A stretch of DNA of 33,024 nt from Myxococcales bacterium (GTDB lineage: Bacteria > Myxococcota_A > Polyangia > Polyangiales > Ga0077539). The translations under genes and the position numbers were made by a program. Positions 1-8,910 of this stretch are shown here, in pieces (positions within the stretch are counted from its first letter, which is position 1; each line of letters starts with the position of its first letter). The stretch is taken from assembly GCA_030652255.1 (NCBI GenBank), contig JAUSAZ010000102.1:1-33024 (forward strand). The letters run 5' to 3'. The notes under the pieces were generated by a model, which was not told the DNA's origin, did not search any database, and was given only the letters and a program-made list of their open reading frames with translations.

Positions 1-41
1 ACGGGCTTGAACTCATCGGCAAGGTCGAGGACGATCTGCAT
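1..41 (-). CDS. Partial gene, N-terminal 13 codons only
   Basis: An ATG on the minus strand at 41-39 opens a frame reading MQIVLDLADEFKP to the window edge. An AAAGG ribosome-binding-like site lies 7 nt upstream of the ATG. The opening resembles small antitoxin-type or DNA-binding proteins that start with a beta strand (M-x-I-x-L-D-L-x-D-E), but 13 residues cannot identify a family. The frame is cut by the left edge. It may equally be a chance frame. Confidence 0.3.
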   Translation of the reverse strand, partial: MQIVLDLADEFKP

Positions 42-332
42 CGCGGGGCCTTTGGCTGGGCGGACGGTGTGGTAACCCCGCGTTTGCACGAAGGTCCCCG
101 CACTTTCAACTCACGCCGCGATGGGGTGGCCCCGGCCTGCCGTCAGCATGAGAGGCAGACCCCTTGCGACCCTTGCGACCCTTGCGGTTCCTCTTCCCCG
201 ACGCAGGCGTAGCGGTCCCCCCCCAACGAGCGCGGAGACACCGGGCGGGTGCTACCCTCGGAGGGCGAGGCCAGTGACCGACGGCGTGGGCGGGTGCTCC
301 TCTCAACCCGTCAGAACTCCTGCGACGCGGTA
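42..332. other. Non-coding gap with short repeats
   Basis: I see no convincing gene here. The stretch holds a 9-bp tandem repeat at 161-187 and, at 304-317, the reverse complement of a 14-base sequence that recurs at 32507-32520 in the other large non-coding gap. Short open frames in this region have no ribosome-binding site and no recognisable protein character. Confidence 0.6.
161..187. repeat. 9-bp tandem repeat, three copies
   Basis: The unit CCCTTGCGA occurs at 161-169 and 170-178, and a third copy with one changed last base (CCCTTGCGG) at 179-187. It lies outside any supported gene. It is too short and lacks spacers, so it is not a CRISPR. Its function is unknown. Confidence 0.85.
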
Positions 333-1064
333 CTAGCGGCGGCGACCGCGACCCTCGCTCCGGCCCGGCGACCCGATGCCATCGGGCGGAGACGCCCGGT
401 CGCCGGCCACCACCACGGCGGCCACCGCGAGCATCAGCACGGCCACGACGGCGACGGTGGCCGCGACGATCACCCCGGTCGAGCGGGAGCGCCACGCGCG
501 CAGCTCGGCGACGAGCGCCGGGGCCGACAGCCGGTGGTCCCGGGCGGGCAGGCCGGTGACCGCCGCGATGGCAGAGACCGCCGCCCCCAGCGACGCCTCC
601 GTGGCAGGGCCCTCGAGCTCCGTCGCCAGGGCCACGAAGCCCTGCGGGGTGAGCAGGCCGACGCTCACCGTGGGCGCGTAGCGCGGCGGGGAGGCCGAGC
701 GCGGCGCACGGGGCATCGCGGCCAGGTTGCGCACCGCGATCACCGCGGTGCAGTGCCCGACCGGTACCCGGGTCTCCTGGAAGGTCACGAGCATCGAGCG
801 ACGTATCACCGCGGCGTCGCGGTCGACGCGCACCTCCGAGCGGAGGGTCGCCATCGCCAGGCCGAAGAGGAGGGTGCACAGCCCGCCGAGGGCGAAGACC
901 GCCCCGAGGGCATCGCCCGAGCGCAGCACACCCGCCACGCCCCCGAGGGCCCAGAGGAGCCCGAAGGCGGCCGTAGCCCAGCCGAAGGCCGCGGCGCAGC
1001 CAGAGGTCCCGCGACGCCAGACCAGGGCCCCGCCCTCGGTTTCGTAGTGACCCATCCCCTGCAT
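333..1064 (-). CDS. Hypothetical membrane protein, three TM segments
   Basis: This 243-residue protein belongs to no family I recognise. Two hydrophobic segments lie at about residues 21-46 and 52-74. A soluble stretch at about 75-193 has alternating beta-like patterns (SEVRVDRDAAVIRRS and following), loosely like a bacterial PH-type domain. A third strongly hydrophobic segment lies at about 197-221, followed by a short basic tail. The start at 1064 was chosen because GGAGGAG lies 9 nt upstream. An internal ATG at 1055 has no such site, and an open extension upstream runs into the divergent gene. The gene is divergent from the amine oxidase at 1195 and shares a 130-bp intergenic region with it. 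The function is unknown; an inner-membrane location is inferred from the TM segments. Confidence 0.72.
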   Translation of the reverse strand: MQGMGHYETEGGALVWRRGTSGCAAAFGWATAAFGLLWALGGVAGVLRSGDALGAVFALGGLCTLLFGLAMATLRSEVRVDRDAAVIRRSMLVTFQETRVPVGHCTAVIAVRNLAAMPRAPRSASPPRYAPTVSVGLLTPQGFVALATELEGPATEASLGAAVSAIAAVTGLPARDHRLSAPALVAELRAWRSRSTGVIVAATVAVVAVLMLAVAAVVVAGDRASPPDGIGSPGRSEGRGRRR

Positions 1065-1194
1065 GTGCGTCCGCTCCTCCGCGGGGACTGTCCCCCGCCG
1101 GGGCGTCGATCCGCAACGGCAACAGAGCCCCTGCACCGACTGGGAGAGGTGTGATAGCGGAGAAGACTCCACACCGAGGGAGGTCCAGGAGCCG

Positions 1195-2835
1195 ATGGCC
1201 CGTACACCGTTGTTTGATCGCCTGCTTCGCACGCTCCGCCGCGCGGAGATGCTCGAAGGCCGCGGGGTGCCCTCGCGCGAGGGCGTTGAGATGTTCGCCG
1301 AGGCGGAGCGCGACCGGGGCGCCGGGATGATGACCCGCCGCGGGCTGCTCGGGCTCCTCGGCGCGGCCACCGCCGTGGGCGCCGCGGGCTGCGCGCCGAC
1401 GGACGACGTGGTCACCCGCCAGGCCCAGTGGGCGCGCGGCGGCAATGGGGGCCCGACGGGCGACGTGGCCATCGTGGGCGCCGGGCTCGCGGGCCTCGGC
1501 TGCGCCTACGAGCTCCAGCGCAGGAGCATCACCCCCACCCTCTACGAAGCGGCCGATCGCGTGGGCGGGCGCTGCTGGTCCATGGAGGGGGTGTTCCCGG
1601 GTCAGGTGGCCGAGCGCGGGGGCGAGCTCATCGACACCACCCACACGACGATGCGCGGGTGGGCGCGCGAGCTCGGCCTCGAGCTCGAGACCTTCCAGAA
1701 CCTCCCCGGCGAGGAGTTCTACTACTTCGGGGGAGAGCGCCATCACGAGGCCGCGGTGGTCGAGGAGTACCGCGCCTTCGTCGACGCCATGCGCGACGAC
1801 CTGCGGCTCATCGGCTCGCCCACCGCCCTGGCGCACACCCCCGACGACGCGCGCTTCGACCGCATGACCCTCCGCGAGTACCTCGCCTCGCGCGGGGCGG
1901 GGCCCCTGCTGCGCCCGCTGCTCGAGACCGTCTACAACATCGAGTACGGGCTCGAGGCCGACGAGCAGAGCGCCCTCGCCTTCCTGCTCTTCATCCACGC
2001 CGACCGGCGCAAGCGCTTCCAGCCCTTCGGGGTCTTCTCCGACGAGCGCTTCCACGTGGTCGACGGCAACGAGCGCGTGACCGCGGGGCTGCACGCCCGC
2101 CTCGACCGCCCCGCCCAGCTCGGCATGCGCCTCCTGCGGGTGGCGCGCACCGCGGGCGGTCGCGTCGAGCTCACCTTCCAGAGCGGCCGGCGCACGGTCG
2201 TGAAGACCCACGACCGGGTGGTGCTCACGCTGCCCTCGCCGGTGCTGCGGGAGGTGACCCTCGACGCCAGCCTCGCCCTGCCGGACTGGAAGCGCCGCGC
2301 CATCGCGGAGCTGCGCTACGGCACCAACGCCAAGCTCATGGTGGGCTTCACGGCGCGCCCGTGGACGGCCCTCGGCAACAACGGCACGAGCTACACCGAC
2401 CTCGCCAACCTGCAGGCCTGCTGGGAGACCAACCCCGCGCGGGCAAGCGCCACGCAGGCGATCCTCACGGACTACACCGGCGGCGACCTCGGCACCCGCA
2501 TGGACCCGGCGCGCGTGCCCACGGAGGTCGCGAGGTTCCTGGCCGACCTCGAGCGGGTGATCCCGGGCGCCACCGCGGCGGCGCGGCGAGGCGCGGGCGG
2601 CGCGGTGCTCGCCCACCTCGAACACTGGCCCTCGAACCCCCTGTGCCGCGGCAGCTACACCGCCAACCACCCGGGGTACTTCACCACCATCGCCGACCTC
2701 GAGGCCACCGCGGTGAACAACCTCCACTTCGCGGGCGAGCACACCAGCTCGTTCTACGAGTGGCAGGGCTTCATGGAGGGCGCCGCGCTGTCGGGCGTCC
2801 GCGCGGCCGGCGAGGTCTACGCCGCCCTCCGCTGA
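1195..2835 (+). CDS. Flavin amine oxidase family protein, Tat/lipoprotein signal
   Basis: This 546-residue protein is an FAD-dependent oxidase of the monoamine oxidase / L-amino acid oxidase type, expected to oxidise an amine or amino acid with O2 as acceptor. The substrate cannot be told. The Rossmann dinucleotide motif is GAGLAG at residues 95-100, followed by the acidic ribose-binding residue E118 and an RVGGRCW motif at 122-128. The C-terminus has the FAD-contacting LHFAGEHTS motif and a closing EGAALSGVRAA helix. A twin-arginine signal (TRRGLLG, R48-R49) is followed by a lipobox ending in C66, so the enzyme is probably exported folded and lipid-anchored. The signal is preceded by 44 residues. 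The ATG at 1195 has AGGA just upstream, and the extension has normal coding character, so it was kept; the alternative start is the MM at 1327-1332. A candidate -10 (TGATAGCGG) lies at 1152-1160. Confidence 0.9.
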   Translation: MARTPLFDRLLRTLRRAEMLEGRGVPSREGVEMFAEAERDRGAGMMTRRGLLGLLGAATAVGAAGCAPTDDVVTRQAQWARGGNGGPTGDVAIVGAGLAGLGCAYELQRRSITPTLYEAADRVGGRCWSMEGVFPGQVAERGGELIDTTHTTMRGWARELGLELETFQNLPGEEFYYFGGERHHEAAVVEEYRAFVDAMRDDLRLIGSPTALAHTPDDARFDRMTLREYLASRGAGPLLRPLLETVYNIEYGLEADEQSALAFLLFIHADRRKRFQPFGVFSDERFHVVDGNERVTAGLHARLDRPAQLGMRLLRVARTAGGRVELTFQSGRRTVVKTHDRVVLTLPSPVLREVTLDASLALPDWKRRAIAELRYGTNAKLMVGFTARPWTALGNNGTSYTDLANLQACWETNPARASATQAILTDYTGGDLGTRMDPARVPTEVARFLADLERVIPGATAAARRGAGGAVLAHLEHWPSNPLCRGSYTANHPGYFTTIADLEATAVNNLHFAGEHTSSFYEWQGFMEGAALSGVRAAGEVYAALR

Positions 2836-2915
2836 ATCGCTCCCTCCCCCCGCGATCGTCACCCGGCGCCTTCGTACCGCAACCCCAAAGATTCCGGACC
2901 CCGGGGCCACCGTGA

Positions 2916-2921
2916 TAGCGT
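2916..2921 (+). promoter_or_regulatory. Candidate -10 element (TAGCGT) of the TPR gene
   Basis: TGATAGCGT at 2913-2921 resembles an extended -10 (TGnTAnnnT). Transcription would begin near 2928, leaving about 8 nt before the ATG at 2936. This rules against the GTG at 2912 as start. The same nine bases with one change (TGGTAGCGT) precede the gene at 17368. No convincing -35 is seen, so this rests on pattern and position only. Confidence 0.4.
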
Positions 2922-2935
2922 CGCCGCGCCCTGCG

Positions 2936-5900
2936 ATGGACCCTGCCGCCTACGCCTGCTACGAGCGCCTCAACAAGAACCCCGACGACGCCGAGGCGCT
3001 GTCATTTCTGTGGGAGTACCACGGAGGTCGCGCCGAGTTTCAGCAGCTCGCGACCCTCGTCGAGCAGACCGCCGGGCGGCGTCCAGACCCGAAGTCCTCC
3101 GCCGATCTCTTCTTCCGCGCGGCGGAGCTCTGGTCCAAGAACGTCGGCCGCGCCGACCGCGCCGTCGCCAACTACACCCGCTCCTTCGAGCGCGACCCCT
3201 CGCAGCTCGGCGCCATCGAGGCCGCCCGGCAGATCTACCTCCAGCTCGGCAACCTGAAGCTCGCCGCGCAGCTCCTGGAGCGCCAGCTCGCCGCGACGGG
3301 CGACCCCCTCGTGCGCGCCATGCTCCTGCGCGAGGGCGCCGAGCTGCACGGCCGCCTCGGCGCGCTCGACACCCAGATCGCGTGGCTCGAAGAGGTGCGC
3401 GCGACGCAGGCCGACGACTGGGAGCTGCTCCGCGAGCTCGCGGGCGCGTACCTCACGCGGGCCCAGTCGCCCGGCGCGCAGCCCGACGACGCCCCCACGG
3501 GCGCGGCGCTGCTCTCGTCGCTCGCCCAGAGCGTCGGCGGCGAGCACGGCCTGGCCTTCGCGGAGGCCGCCCTCGACGCGTGGCCCGGCGACGAGACCGC
3601 CTTCGCGATCATCTACGAGGCCTACGGCGCGCAGGAGCGCCTCGACGACCTCGCGCTGCGGCAGATCGCCTTCGTGCAGGCCAACCCGACGAGCCCGTAC
3701 ACCCCGGTGGTGCGCAAGGCGCTCGCGGAGGCCTACCTCGCCGTCGGGCAGATCGACGACGCCATCGCCGCGCTCGAGCCCCTCGGGGCCGCCGACCCGG
3801 AGATCGCCCGCACGCTGCTCGGGCTCTACCGCGACGCGGGCCGCGCGGAGGACTTCTCCCGCATGGCGAGCGCCCTGGCCGTGGAGGGCGACCTCCCGCA
3901 GCAGGTGCGCGACCTGAAAGACCTCGCGGAGATCCAGGGGCGCTCCGGCGACCGCGCGGGGATGCTCGACACGATGCGCAGGGTGCTGGCGCTCGACGCC
4001 GCCGACCCGGAGGCCCTCGCGCTGCTGGAGGACGACCTGCGCGCGCGGGGCGACTACGCCGGGCTGCGCGACGTGCTCGCGGAGGCGGTGCGCAGCGACC
4101 AGTGCCCGCCGGACATGCGCATCCCGCGGCTGCGGGAGATCGCCCAGGTGTCGCTCGAGCGCCTCGACGACGCCCAGGCGGCGCTCGACGCGTGGCGGGA
4201 GATCCTGGACAGCGTCGGCGAAGACCCCGAGGCCCTCGCGGGCATGGACCAGGTGCTCTCCCTGCAGAACCGCTGGGAGGAGCTCAGCCCCGTGCTGGCC
4301 CAGCGCGCCGACGTGCTGCCCGAAGGCGACGTGCGCAACTCCGTGCTGCGCCGCCTGGCCGACCTGCACCGCGACCGCTCGGGCGACCACGCCGCCGAGG
4401 CCGCCGCGCTGGCGCAGCTCTGGCGGGCCACGCCGCAGGACGAAGGGGTCTCCGAGCGCCTCGTGGCGCTGCGCCGGGCGAGCGGCAACCTCGCGGGCGT
4501 GGTGGAGGTGCTGCGAGCGCGGGCCGAGCGGTCGCCCCCCGCCGCGGCGGGCGAGCGCTGGGCCGAGCTGGGCGTGGCGATGGAGGCCAGCGGCGACCTG
4601 CACGGCGCCGTCAACGCGTGGCGGGAGGTGTCCACGCGCGACCCGCTGCACCCGCACGCCTGGGACGAGACCGAGCGGCTCTTGCGGGCGACGGGCCAGC
4701 ACGCGGTGCTGTACGCCTCGCTGGTGGAGCGCTCCGAGGCGCTGAGCCCGGGGCCCGAGCGGGCGTCGATCCACGCGCGGGCCTCGGACGCGGCGCGGGC
4801 GATGGGCGACCCCACGACGGCGCTGGCGGAGGCCGAGCGGGCCGTGGCGATGGACCCGGCCAACGAGTCGCTGGCCACCGCGCTGATGGACTCGCTGGAG
4901 GTGCTCGGCGAGCGCGACCGGCTGCTGGCCTTCGTGCGCGGGCGCGCCGAGGGGCTGCCCGACGGCCCGGCGCGGGTCGAGCTCACGCGGCGCGCGGCGC
5001 GGGCGGTGGGGCAGACCGACCCGGCGGGCGCGGCGGCGGTGTGGGAGGAGGTCCGGGCGGGGGCGCGGCGCGCGGGCGGGCGCGACGACGCCGAGGCGCT
5101 CGACGCGCTGCTGGGGCTCGCGGAGCTCGCGGGCGACGACGAGCGCGTGGCGGCGCTGCTGGAGGAGGCCGCCCTGGCGGCGGACGACGCGACGACGCGG
5201 CGGGCCCTGCGGATGCGCCGCGCGCGGATGCTGGCCGAGGAGCTGGGCCGCGTCGACGAGGGCGTGGACGTGCTGGAGGCCGAGGCCCGCGGGGACACCG
5301 ACGGGGCCCTCGACACCTGGGAGGCGATGGAGGCCCTCGCGGCGTCGCACGGCCGGTGGGAGCGCGCGTACGACGCGCTCGCGGCGCAGGTGGCGCAGAC
5401 GCAGGACGACGACGACCGGGTCGAGCGCGCGGCGCGGCTGGTGTCGCTGGTGGAGACCGAAGGGTCGCTCGGGCACCGGCTCATCGACGCGCTGCGGGTG
5501 CAGCACGCGGCCGACCCCAACGACCTCGGGCTCGCGCAGCGACTCGCGGACCTGTGCGAGGCCGCGGGGCTGTGGTCCGAGGCCGTGACCCTGCTCGAAG
5601 AGCTCGCGGAGATGGAGGGCGACGACGAGGAGCTCTCGACGCTGGTGCAGCGCATCGCGCACGCCGCGGACGAGCACCTCGACGACCCCGAGCGCGCGTG
5701 GCGGGCGCTGCTGCCGCAGGTGCAGGGCGGCGACATCGCGTGCCTCGACCTGATGGTCGCGATGACCGCGCGGCGCGGGATGCACGCCGAGGTGCTCCCG
5801 GTGCTCACCGACCTCGCGCAGCGGGTGAACGACGCCGAGGCGCGGGCGTCGCTCTGGCGCGAGATCGCCGATCGCAAGGCGCAGCTGGGCGACGCCGCGG

Positions 5901-7972
5901 GCGCGGTGGAGGCCGAGTGCGAGGCGGTGGTGTCGCTGCCCGCGGAGCTCGCCGGGCTCGACCGCGTGGACGCGCTGGCGGCGCAGGCGCAGAGCCCCGG
6001 GCGGGTGGCGGGGGCGTACCGGGCGGCGCTGGAGTCGGCGGAGGACGCCACGGCGGCGCACGACCTGGCGATGCGGGGCCTGCGGGCCATCGAGGCCTCC
6101 GGGGGCACGAGCGAGGCGCTGGAGTTCGCCCTCGCCACGCTGGCGAAGATGCCCGCGGACGACGAGCTGCTCGACGCGGTCATCCGCCTCGCGCCGGGGC
6201 TCGGCCACGACCAGGACCTCTACGTCGCCCTCGACCGACGGCGCCGCTCGGCGCAGACCGACGGCGAGCGCCTCGGGGTGACCCTGCGCGCGGCGGAGGT
6301 GGCGGGCGCGGCGCTGGGCGACCAGGAGACGGCGTTCCAGTACCTGGAGCAGGCGGCGGCGCTGGCCATCGGGCGCAAGGAGCCCGACGAGGCGCGGCTG
6401 GCGGACGTCGAGGCCACGGCGCGGCGGGTCGACGCCACGCGCCCGGAGATCGGGATGACCGCCGCGCTGGTCGAGCGCCTCGCGGCGCGGGGCGACGAGC
6501 TGGGCGAGAGCGAGCCCCGCGGCGGCGTGGTGCTGCTGCGCCGGGCCGCGGCGCTGTGCGAGGGCGAGCTGGCGCTCCCCGAGCAGGCGATGGCGCTCTA
6601 CTCGCGCGCGGTGATGCTCTGGCCCGGCGACACGGAGAGCCCCGCGAAGCTGGAGGAGGTCGCGACGACGCTGCGGCGCCTCGGCGAGGTGGCGGCGCTC
6701 TACGACCGGGTGGTCGACAAGGCCTACGACGCGGCGACGGCGCGGTCGTTCACGGCGCGGCGCGCGATGCTCCTGGGCGAGCGCCTGGGCCGCGTCGACG
6801 AGGCCATCGAGACCTACCACCGGCTGACCGAGATCGCCCCGAAGGACCTCGGCATCCTGCGGGCGCTGCAAGACCTGCTGGAGCGCAACGGCCGCTGGCA
6901 GCCCCTGCTGGTGGCGCTGGAGCGCGAGCTCGAGGTGGGCGCCGACCGCGCGGCGACGTACCGCCGCATGGCGAGCATCTGGGAGCAGCAGCTCCGCAAC
7001 ACCTTCGAGGCGAAGGACCTCTGGAAGCGCGTCCTGAAGATCGCCCCCGACGACGAGGAGGCGCGCGCCGCGCTCGAGCGCCTCGACCGCCGCGCCGGCG
7101 AGGTCATCGACGAGGAGCCCATGGAGTCCCTCGACGACGACGAGATCGCCGTCGAGGACGCCACCCCGGCGCCCGCGCGCCCGGCCTCGGAGCCTCCGGT
7201 GGAAGCCCCGGCGGACGAAGACCCGCGCGCCGCGCTCTTCGGCGAGCCGCTCTCCGACCGGCCCGACTCGCCGCCGCAGACCTCCGGGTCGGCGCCGCCC
7301 TCGGCCGACCTCGCCGCGCTGCTCGCCTCCACCACGCCCTCCTCGCAGCGCGTGAACCCCCTCGACCGGCCGTCCATCGACGACGCCGCGGAGAAGCACG
7401 AGGGCGACGGATCCCACGACCCCCGCGCGGCCTTCTTCGACGACCACGCCGACGAGGTCGCCGCGGAGCCCGACGCGCCGGAGCCCGACGCCCCGGAGCT
7501 CGATGCCCCGGTGCACGAGCACGAGCACGAGCACACCGTGGCCCTCGACGTCCCGGGCGAGCTGCCCCCGGAGCAGCACCAGGCCGCGGACGAGATCCCC
7601 GCTGTGGACGAGCCCCCGATGGCGCAGGGTCTCCACGCCGACGACGACCTCCACGACCTGGAGATCGAGACGCCGGACCCGCCGCCGACGCGCCCCAGCC
7701 GCCCGCCGCCGCCGCTGCCGCAGTGGTCGGCGCCGCTCACGCCCTCGGCGCTCCCCGCGGCCCCGGCGCCCGACCCGATGGACGCCCTCGACGCGATGGA
7801 GGCCGTCGACATGGAGGACTCCCTCGAGGCCGACTTCGTCGACGAGGTCGAGGCCCTCGACGGGACCCTCTCGCTCGACGACCTCGCGGACATGGTCGCC
7901 CCGCCGAGCCCGCCGCGGCCGGTCACCATCGCCCCTGCCCCGCCGCCGTTTCCGCCCCGCCGCGATCACTGA
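2936..7972 (+). CDS. Giant tetratricopeptide-repeat protein with acidic C-terminal tail
   Basis: This 1,678-residue protein is built of tandem two-helix TPR-like repeats from the N-terminus to about residue 1385 (recurring A-x-A-L-x-x-L and DP/P-x-x-x-x-A patterns). The remaining roughly 290 residues are low complexity and probably disordered: acidic and proline-rich, with a His-Glu run (HEHEHEH) encoded near 7511-7533 and repeated EPDAP units. TPR solenoids bind other proteins, so a scaffold role is likely, but no enzyme domain or signal peptide is visible and the partner is unknown. The ATG at 2936 is preferred over the in-frame GTG at 2912 because a candidate -10 overlaps the latter. The next two plus-strand genes are also repeat proteins and may work with it. 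Proteins of this size and kind are common in Myxococcota. Confidence 0.9.
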   Translation: MDPAAYACYERLNKNPDDAEALSFLWEYHGGRAEFQQLATLVEQTAGRRPDPKSSADLFFRAAELWSKNVGRADRAVANYTRSFERDPSQLGAIEAARQIYLQLGNLKLAAQLLERQLAATGDPLVRAMLLREGAELHGRLGALDTQIAWLEEVRATQADDWELLRELAGAYLTRAQSPGAQPDDAPTGAALLSSLAQSVGGEHGLAFAEAALDAWPGDETAFAIIYEAYGAQERLDDLALRQIAFVQANPTSPYTPVVRKALAEAYLAVGQIDDAIAALEPLGAADPEIARTLLGLYRDAGRAEDFSRMASALAVEGDLPQQVRDLKDLAEIQGRSGDRAGMLDTMRRVLALDAADPEALALLEDDLRARGDYAGLRDVLAEAVRSDQCPPDMRIPRLREIAQVSLERLDDAQAALDAWREILDSVGEDPEALAGMDQVLSLQNRWEELSPVLAQRADVLPEGDVRNSVLRRLADLHRDRSGDHAAEAAALAQLWRATPQDEGVSERLVALRRASGNLAGVVEVLRARAERSPPAAAGERWAELGVAMEASGDLHGAVNAWREVSTRDPLHPHAWDETERLLRATGQHAVLYASLVERSEALSPGPERASIHARASDAARAMGDPTTALAEAERAVAMDPANESLATALMDSLEVLGERDRLLAFVRGRAEGLPDGPARVELTRRAARAVGQTDPAGAAAVWEEVRAGARRAGGRDDAEALDALLGLAELAGDDERVAALLEEAALAADDATTRRALRMRRARMLAEELGRVDEGVDVLEAEARGDTDGALDTWEAMEALAASHGRWERAYDALAAQVAQTQDDDDRVERAARLVSLVETEGSLGHRLIDALRVQHAADPNDLGLAQRLADLCEAAGLWSEAVTLLEELAEMEGDDEELSTLVQRIAHAADEHLDDPERAWRALLPQVQGGDIACLDLMVAMTARRGMHAEVLPVLTDLAQRVNDAEARASLWREIADRKAQLGDAAGAVEAECEAVVSLPAELAGLDRVDALAAQAQSPGRVAGAYRAALESAEDATAAHDLAMRGLRAIEASGGTSEALEFALATLAKMPADDELLDAVIRLAPGLGHDQDLYVALDRRRRSAQTDGERLGVTLRAAEVAGAALGDQETAFQYLEQAAALAIGRKEPDEARLADVEATARRVDATRPEIGMTAALVERLAARGDELGESEPRGGVVLLRRAAALCEGELALPEQAMALYSRAVMLWPGDTESPAKLEEVATTLRRLGEVAALYDRVVDKAYDAATARSFTARRAMLLGERLGRVDEAIETYHRLTEIAPKDLGILRALQDLLERNGRWQPLLVALERELEVGADRAATYRRMASIWEQQLRNTFEAKDLWKRVLKIAPDDEEARAALERLDRRAGEVIDEEPMESLDDDEIAVEDATPAPARPASEPPVEAPADEDPRAALFGEPLSDRPDSPPQTSGSAPPSADLAALLASTTPSSQRVNPLDRPSIDDAAEKHEGDGSHDPRAAFFDDHADEVAAEPDAPEPDAPELDAPVHEHEHEHTVALDVPGELPPEQHQAADEIPAVDEPPMAQGLHADDDLHDLEIETPDPPPTRPSRPPPPLPQWSAPLTPSALPAAPAPDPMDALDAMEAVDMEDSLEADFVDEVEALDGTLSLDDLADMVAPPSPPRPVTIAPAPPPFPPRRDH

Positions 7973-8021
7973 CCGCCCCCTCCGCCCCCGGGGGGGGCCC
8001 CGCGCCATCTCTGGTCACGGA

Positions 8022-8053
8022 TTGACCTTGCGCCCGCGGCTTCGTGTATCCAT
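8022..8053 (+). promoter_or_regulatory. Candidate sigma70-like promoter for the HEAT gene
   Basis: TTGACC at 8022-8027 and TATCCA at 8047-8052 are separated by 19 bp, 12 nt before the ATG at 8065. The -35 is a good match and the -10 is weak. The 92-bp gap after the TPR gene also contains a C-run/G-run palindrome near 7985-7998 that could form a hairpin. Confidence 0.35.
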
Positions 8054-8064
8054 CGGGGACCTCT

Positions 8065-8910
8065 ATGCGTCCCTCGCGCACCGCCCTCCTCCTCGGCGCC
8101 GCCCTCGCGGGCGCGACGGGCTCTGCCTCCGCGCAGCCGCGGCGGCCCGTCGCCACCACGGTCGCCATGGTCCACCCCACCGCCGAGGCCCCGCCGGGGT
8201 GGGACCTCTCCCGCGCCGACGACGTGCTCGCCCGCATCGGGCGCGCCGCCACGGGCGACCCGCGCCGCGGGGCCCTCGACATCTCCAGCGCCCTGCTCGC
8301 CGGGGTCGAGCCCCACGTCGCCGCGGCGGGCCTCGACACCCTCGGCGTGCTCGCGCGCCCGGAGTCCGCCGACACCATCCTGCGCTACCTCGACCACCGC
8401 CGCGTGTCCCTGCGCCGCCGCGCCCTCATCGCCGCCGCGCGGCTGCACACCCCCGCGATGCTCCGCGCCATCGACGCCCGCCTCGGCGACTCCGACCCGG
8501 AGGTCCGCGCCGAGGCCGCGCGCACCCTCGCCGACGTCGCCGACCCCACCTCCGTCCGCGCCCTCTGGGCGGCCTTCGAGCACGAGGCCGGCAGCGGGCT
8601 CGGCTCCGAGGGCACCGCCCTCCTCCAGGAGTCCGCCCGCGCCCTCGGCGCGCGCGGCAGCGACCAGGACGTCGACCGCCTGCTCACCTACCTCCGCCGC
8701 GCCCCCTTCGGCGCCCTCGCGCGGGCCTTCGAGGCCTCGCTGCGCCGCCCCGAGCTCCCCAACCCGGTCAAGCTCCGCGTGGTGCAGGCCATCGCGGGCA
8801 TCGCCACCCCGCAGGCCCGCGAGCTGCTCACCCGCCTCGTCGACGAGCACCGCGGCCGCCCCACCCCCGCCATCGACGCCGCCCGCAGCGCCGTCTCGAG
8901 GATCCAATGA
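8065..8910 (+). CDS. Exported HEAT-repeat protein
   Basis: This 281-residue protein starts with a Sec signal peptide (basic MRPSR, hydrophobic core, likely cut after SASA at about residue 23), so it probably acts in the periplasm or at the surface. The rest is alpha-helical HEAT-like repeats, clearest at LGDSDPEVRAEAARTLADVA and the neighbouring repeats with the D-x-x-x-R-x-x-A-x-x-A-L pattern. HEAT solenoids bind proteins; no catalytic motif is seen. The start at 8065 begins a clean signal peptide, whereas an in-frame GTG at 8044 would add seven residues ahead of it and overlap the promoter. The stop overlaps the next gene's ATG (ATGA at 8907-8910), so the two are translationally coupled and probably act together. 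Confidence 0.88.
   Translation: MRPSRTALLLGAALAGATGSASAQPRRPVATTVAMVHPTAEAPPGWDLSRADDVLARIGRAATGDPRRGALDISSALLAGVEPHVAAAGLDTLGVLARPESADTILRYLDHRRVSLRRRALIAAARLHTPAMLRAIDARLGDSDPEVRAEAARTLADVADPTSVRALWAAFEHEAGSGLGSEGTALLQESARALGARGSDQDVDRLLTYLRRAPFGALARAFEASLRRPELPNPVKLRVVQAIAGIATPQARELLTRLVDEHRGRPTPAIDAARSAVSRIQ

Noticed and set aside
161..187. 9-bp tandem repeats considered as a CRISPR or iteron
   Set aside because: The units are too short and have no spacers, and no cas or replication gene is near.
106..2910. A 934-codon open frame on the minus strand
   Set aside because: It is antisense to the amine oxidase and its translation is rich in Arg/Gly/Ala/Val without domain character. Long shadow frames are expected at this GC content.
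7985..7998. C-run/G-run palindrome after the TPR gene as a terminator
   Set aside because: The stem is almost homopolymeric and has no T-run; chance is likely in this composition.
3002..8008. Very long open frames on both strands over the TPR gene (minus 3002-8008; plus 3010-8025)
   Set aside because: They mirror the TPR gene and have Arg/Gly-rich, non-protein-like composition. The TPR frame has clear repeat structure.
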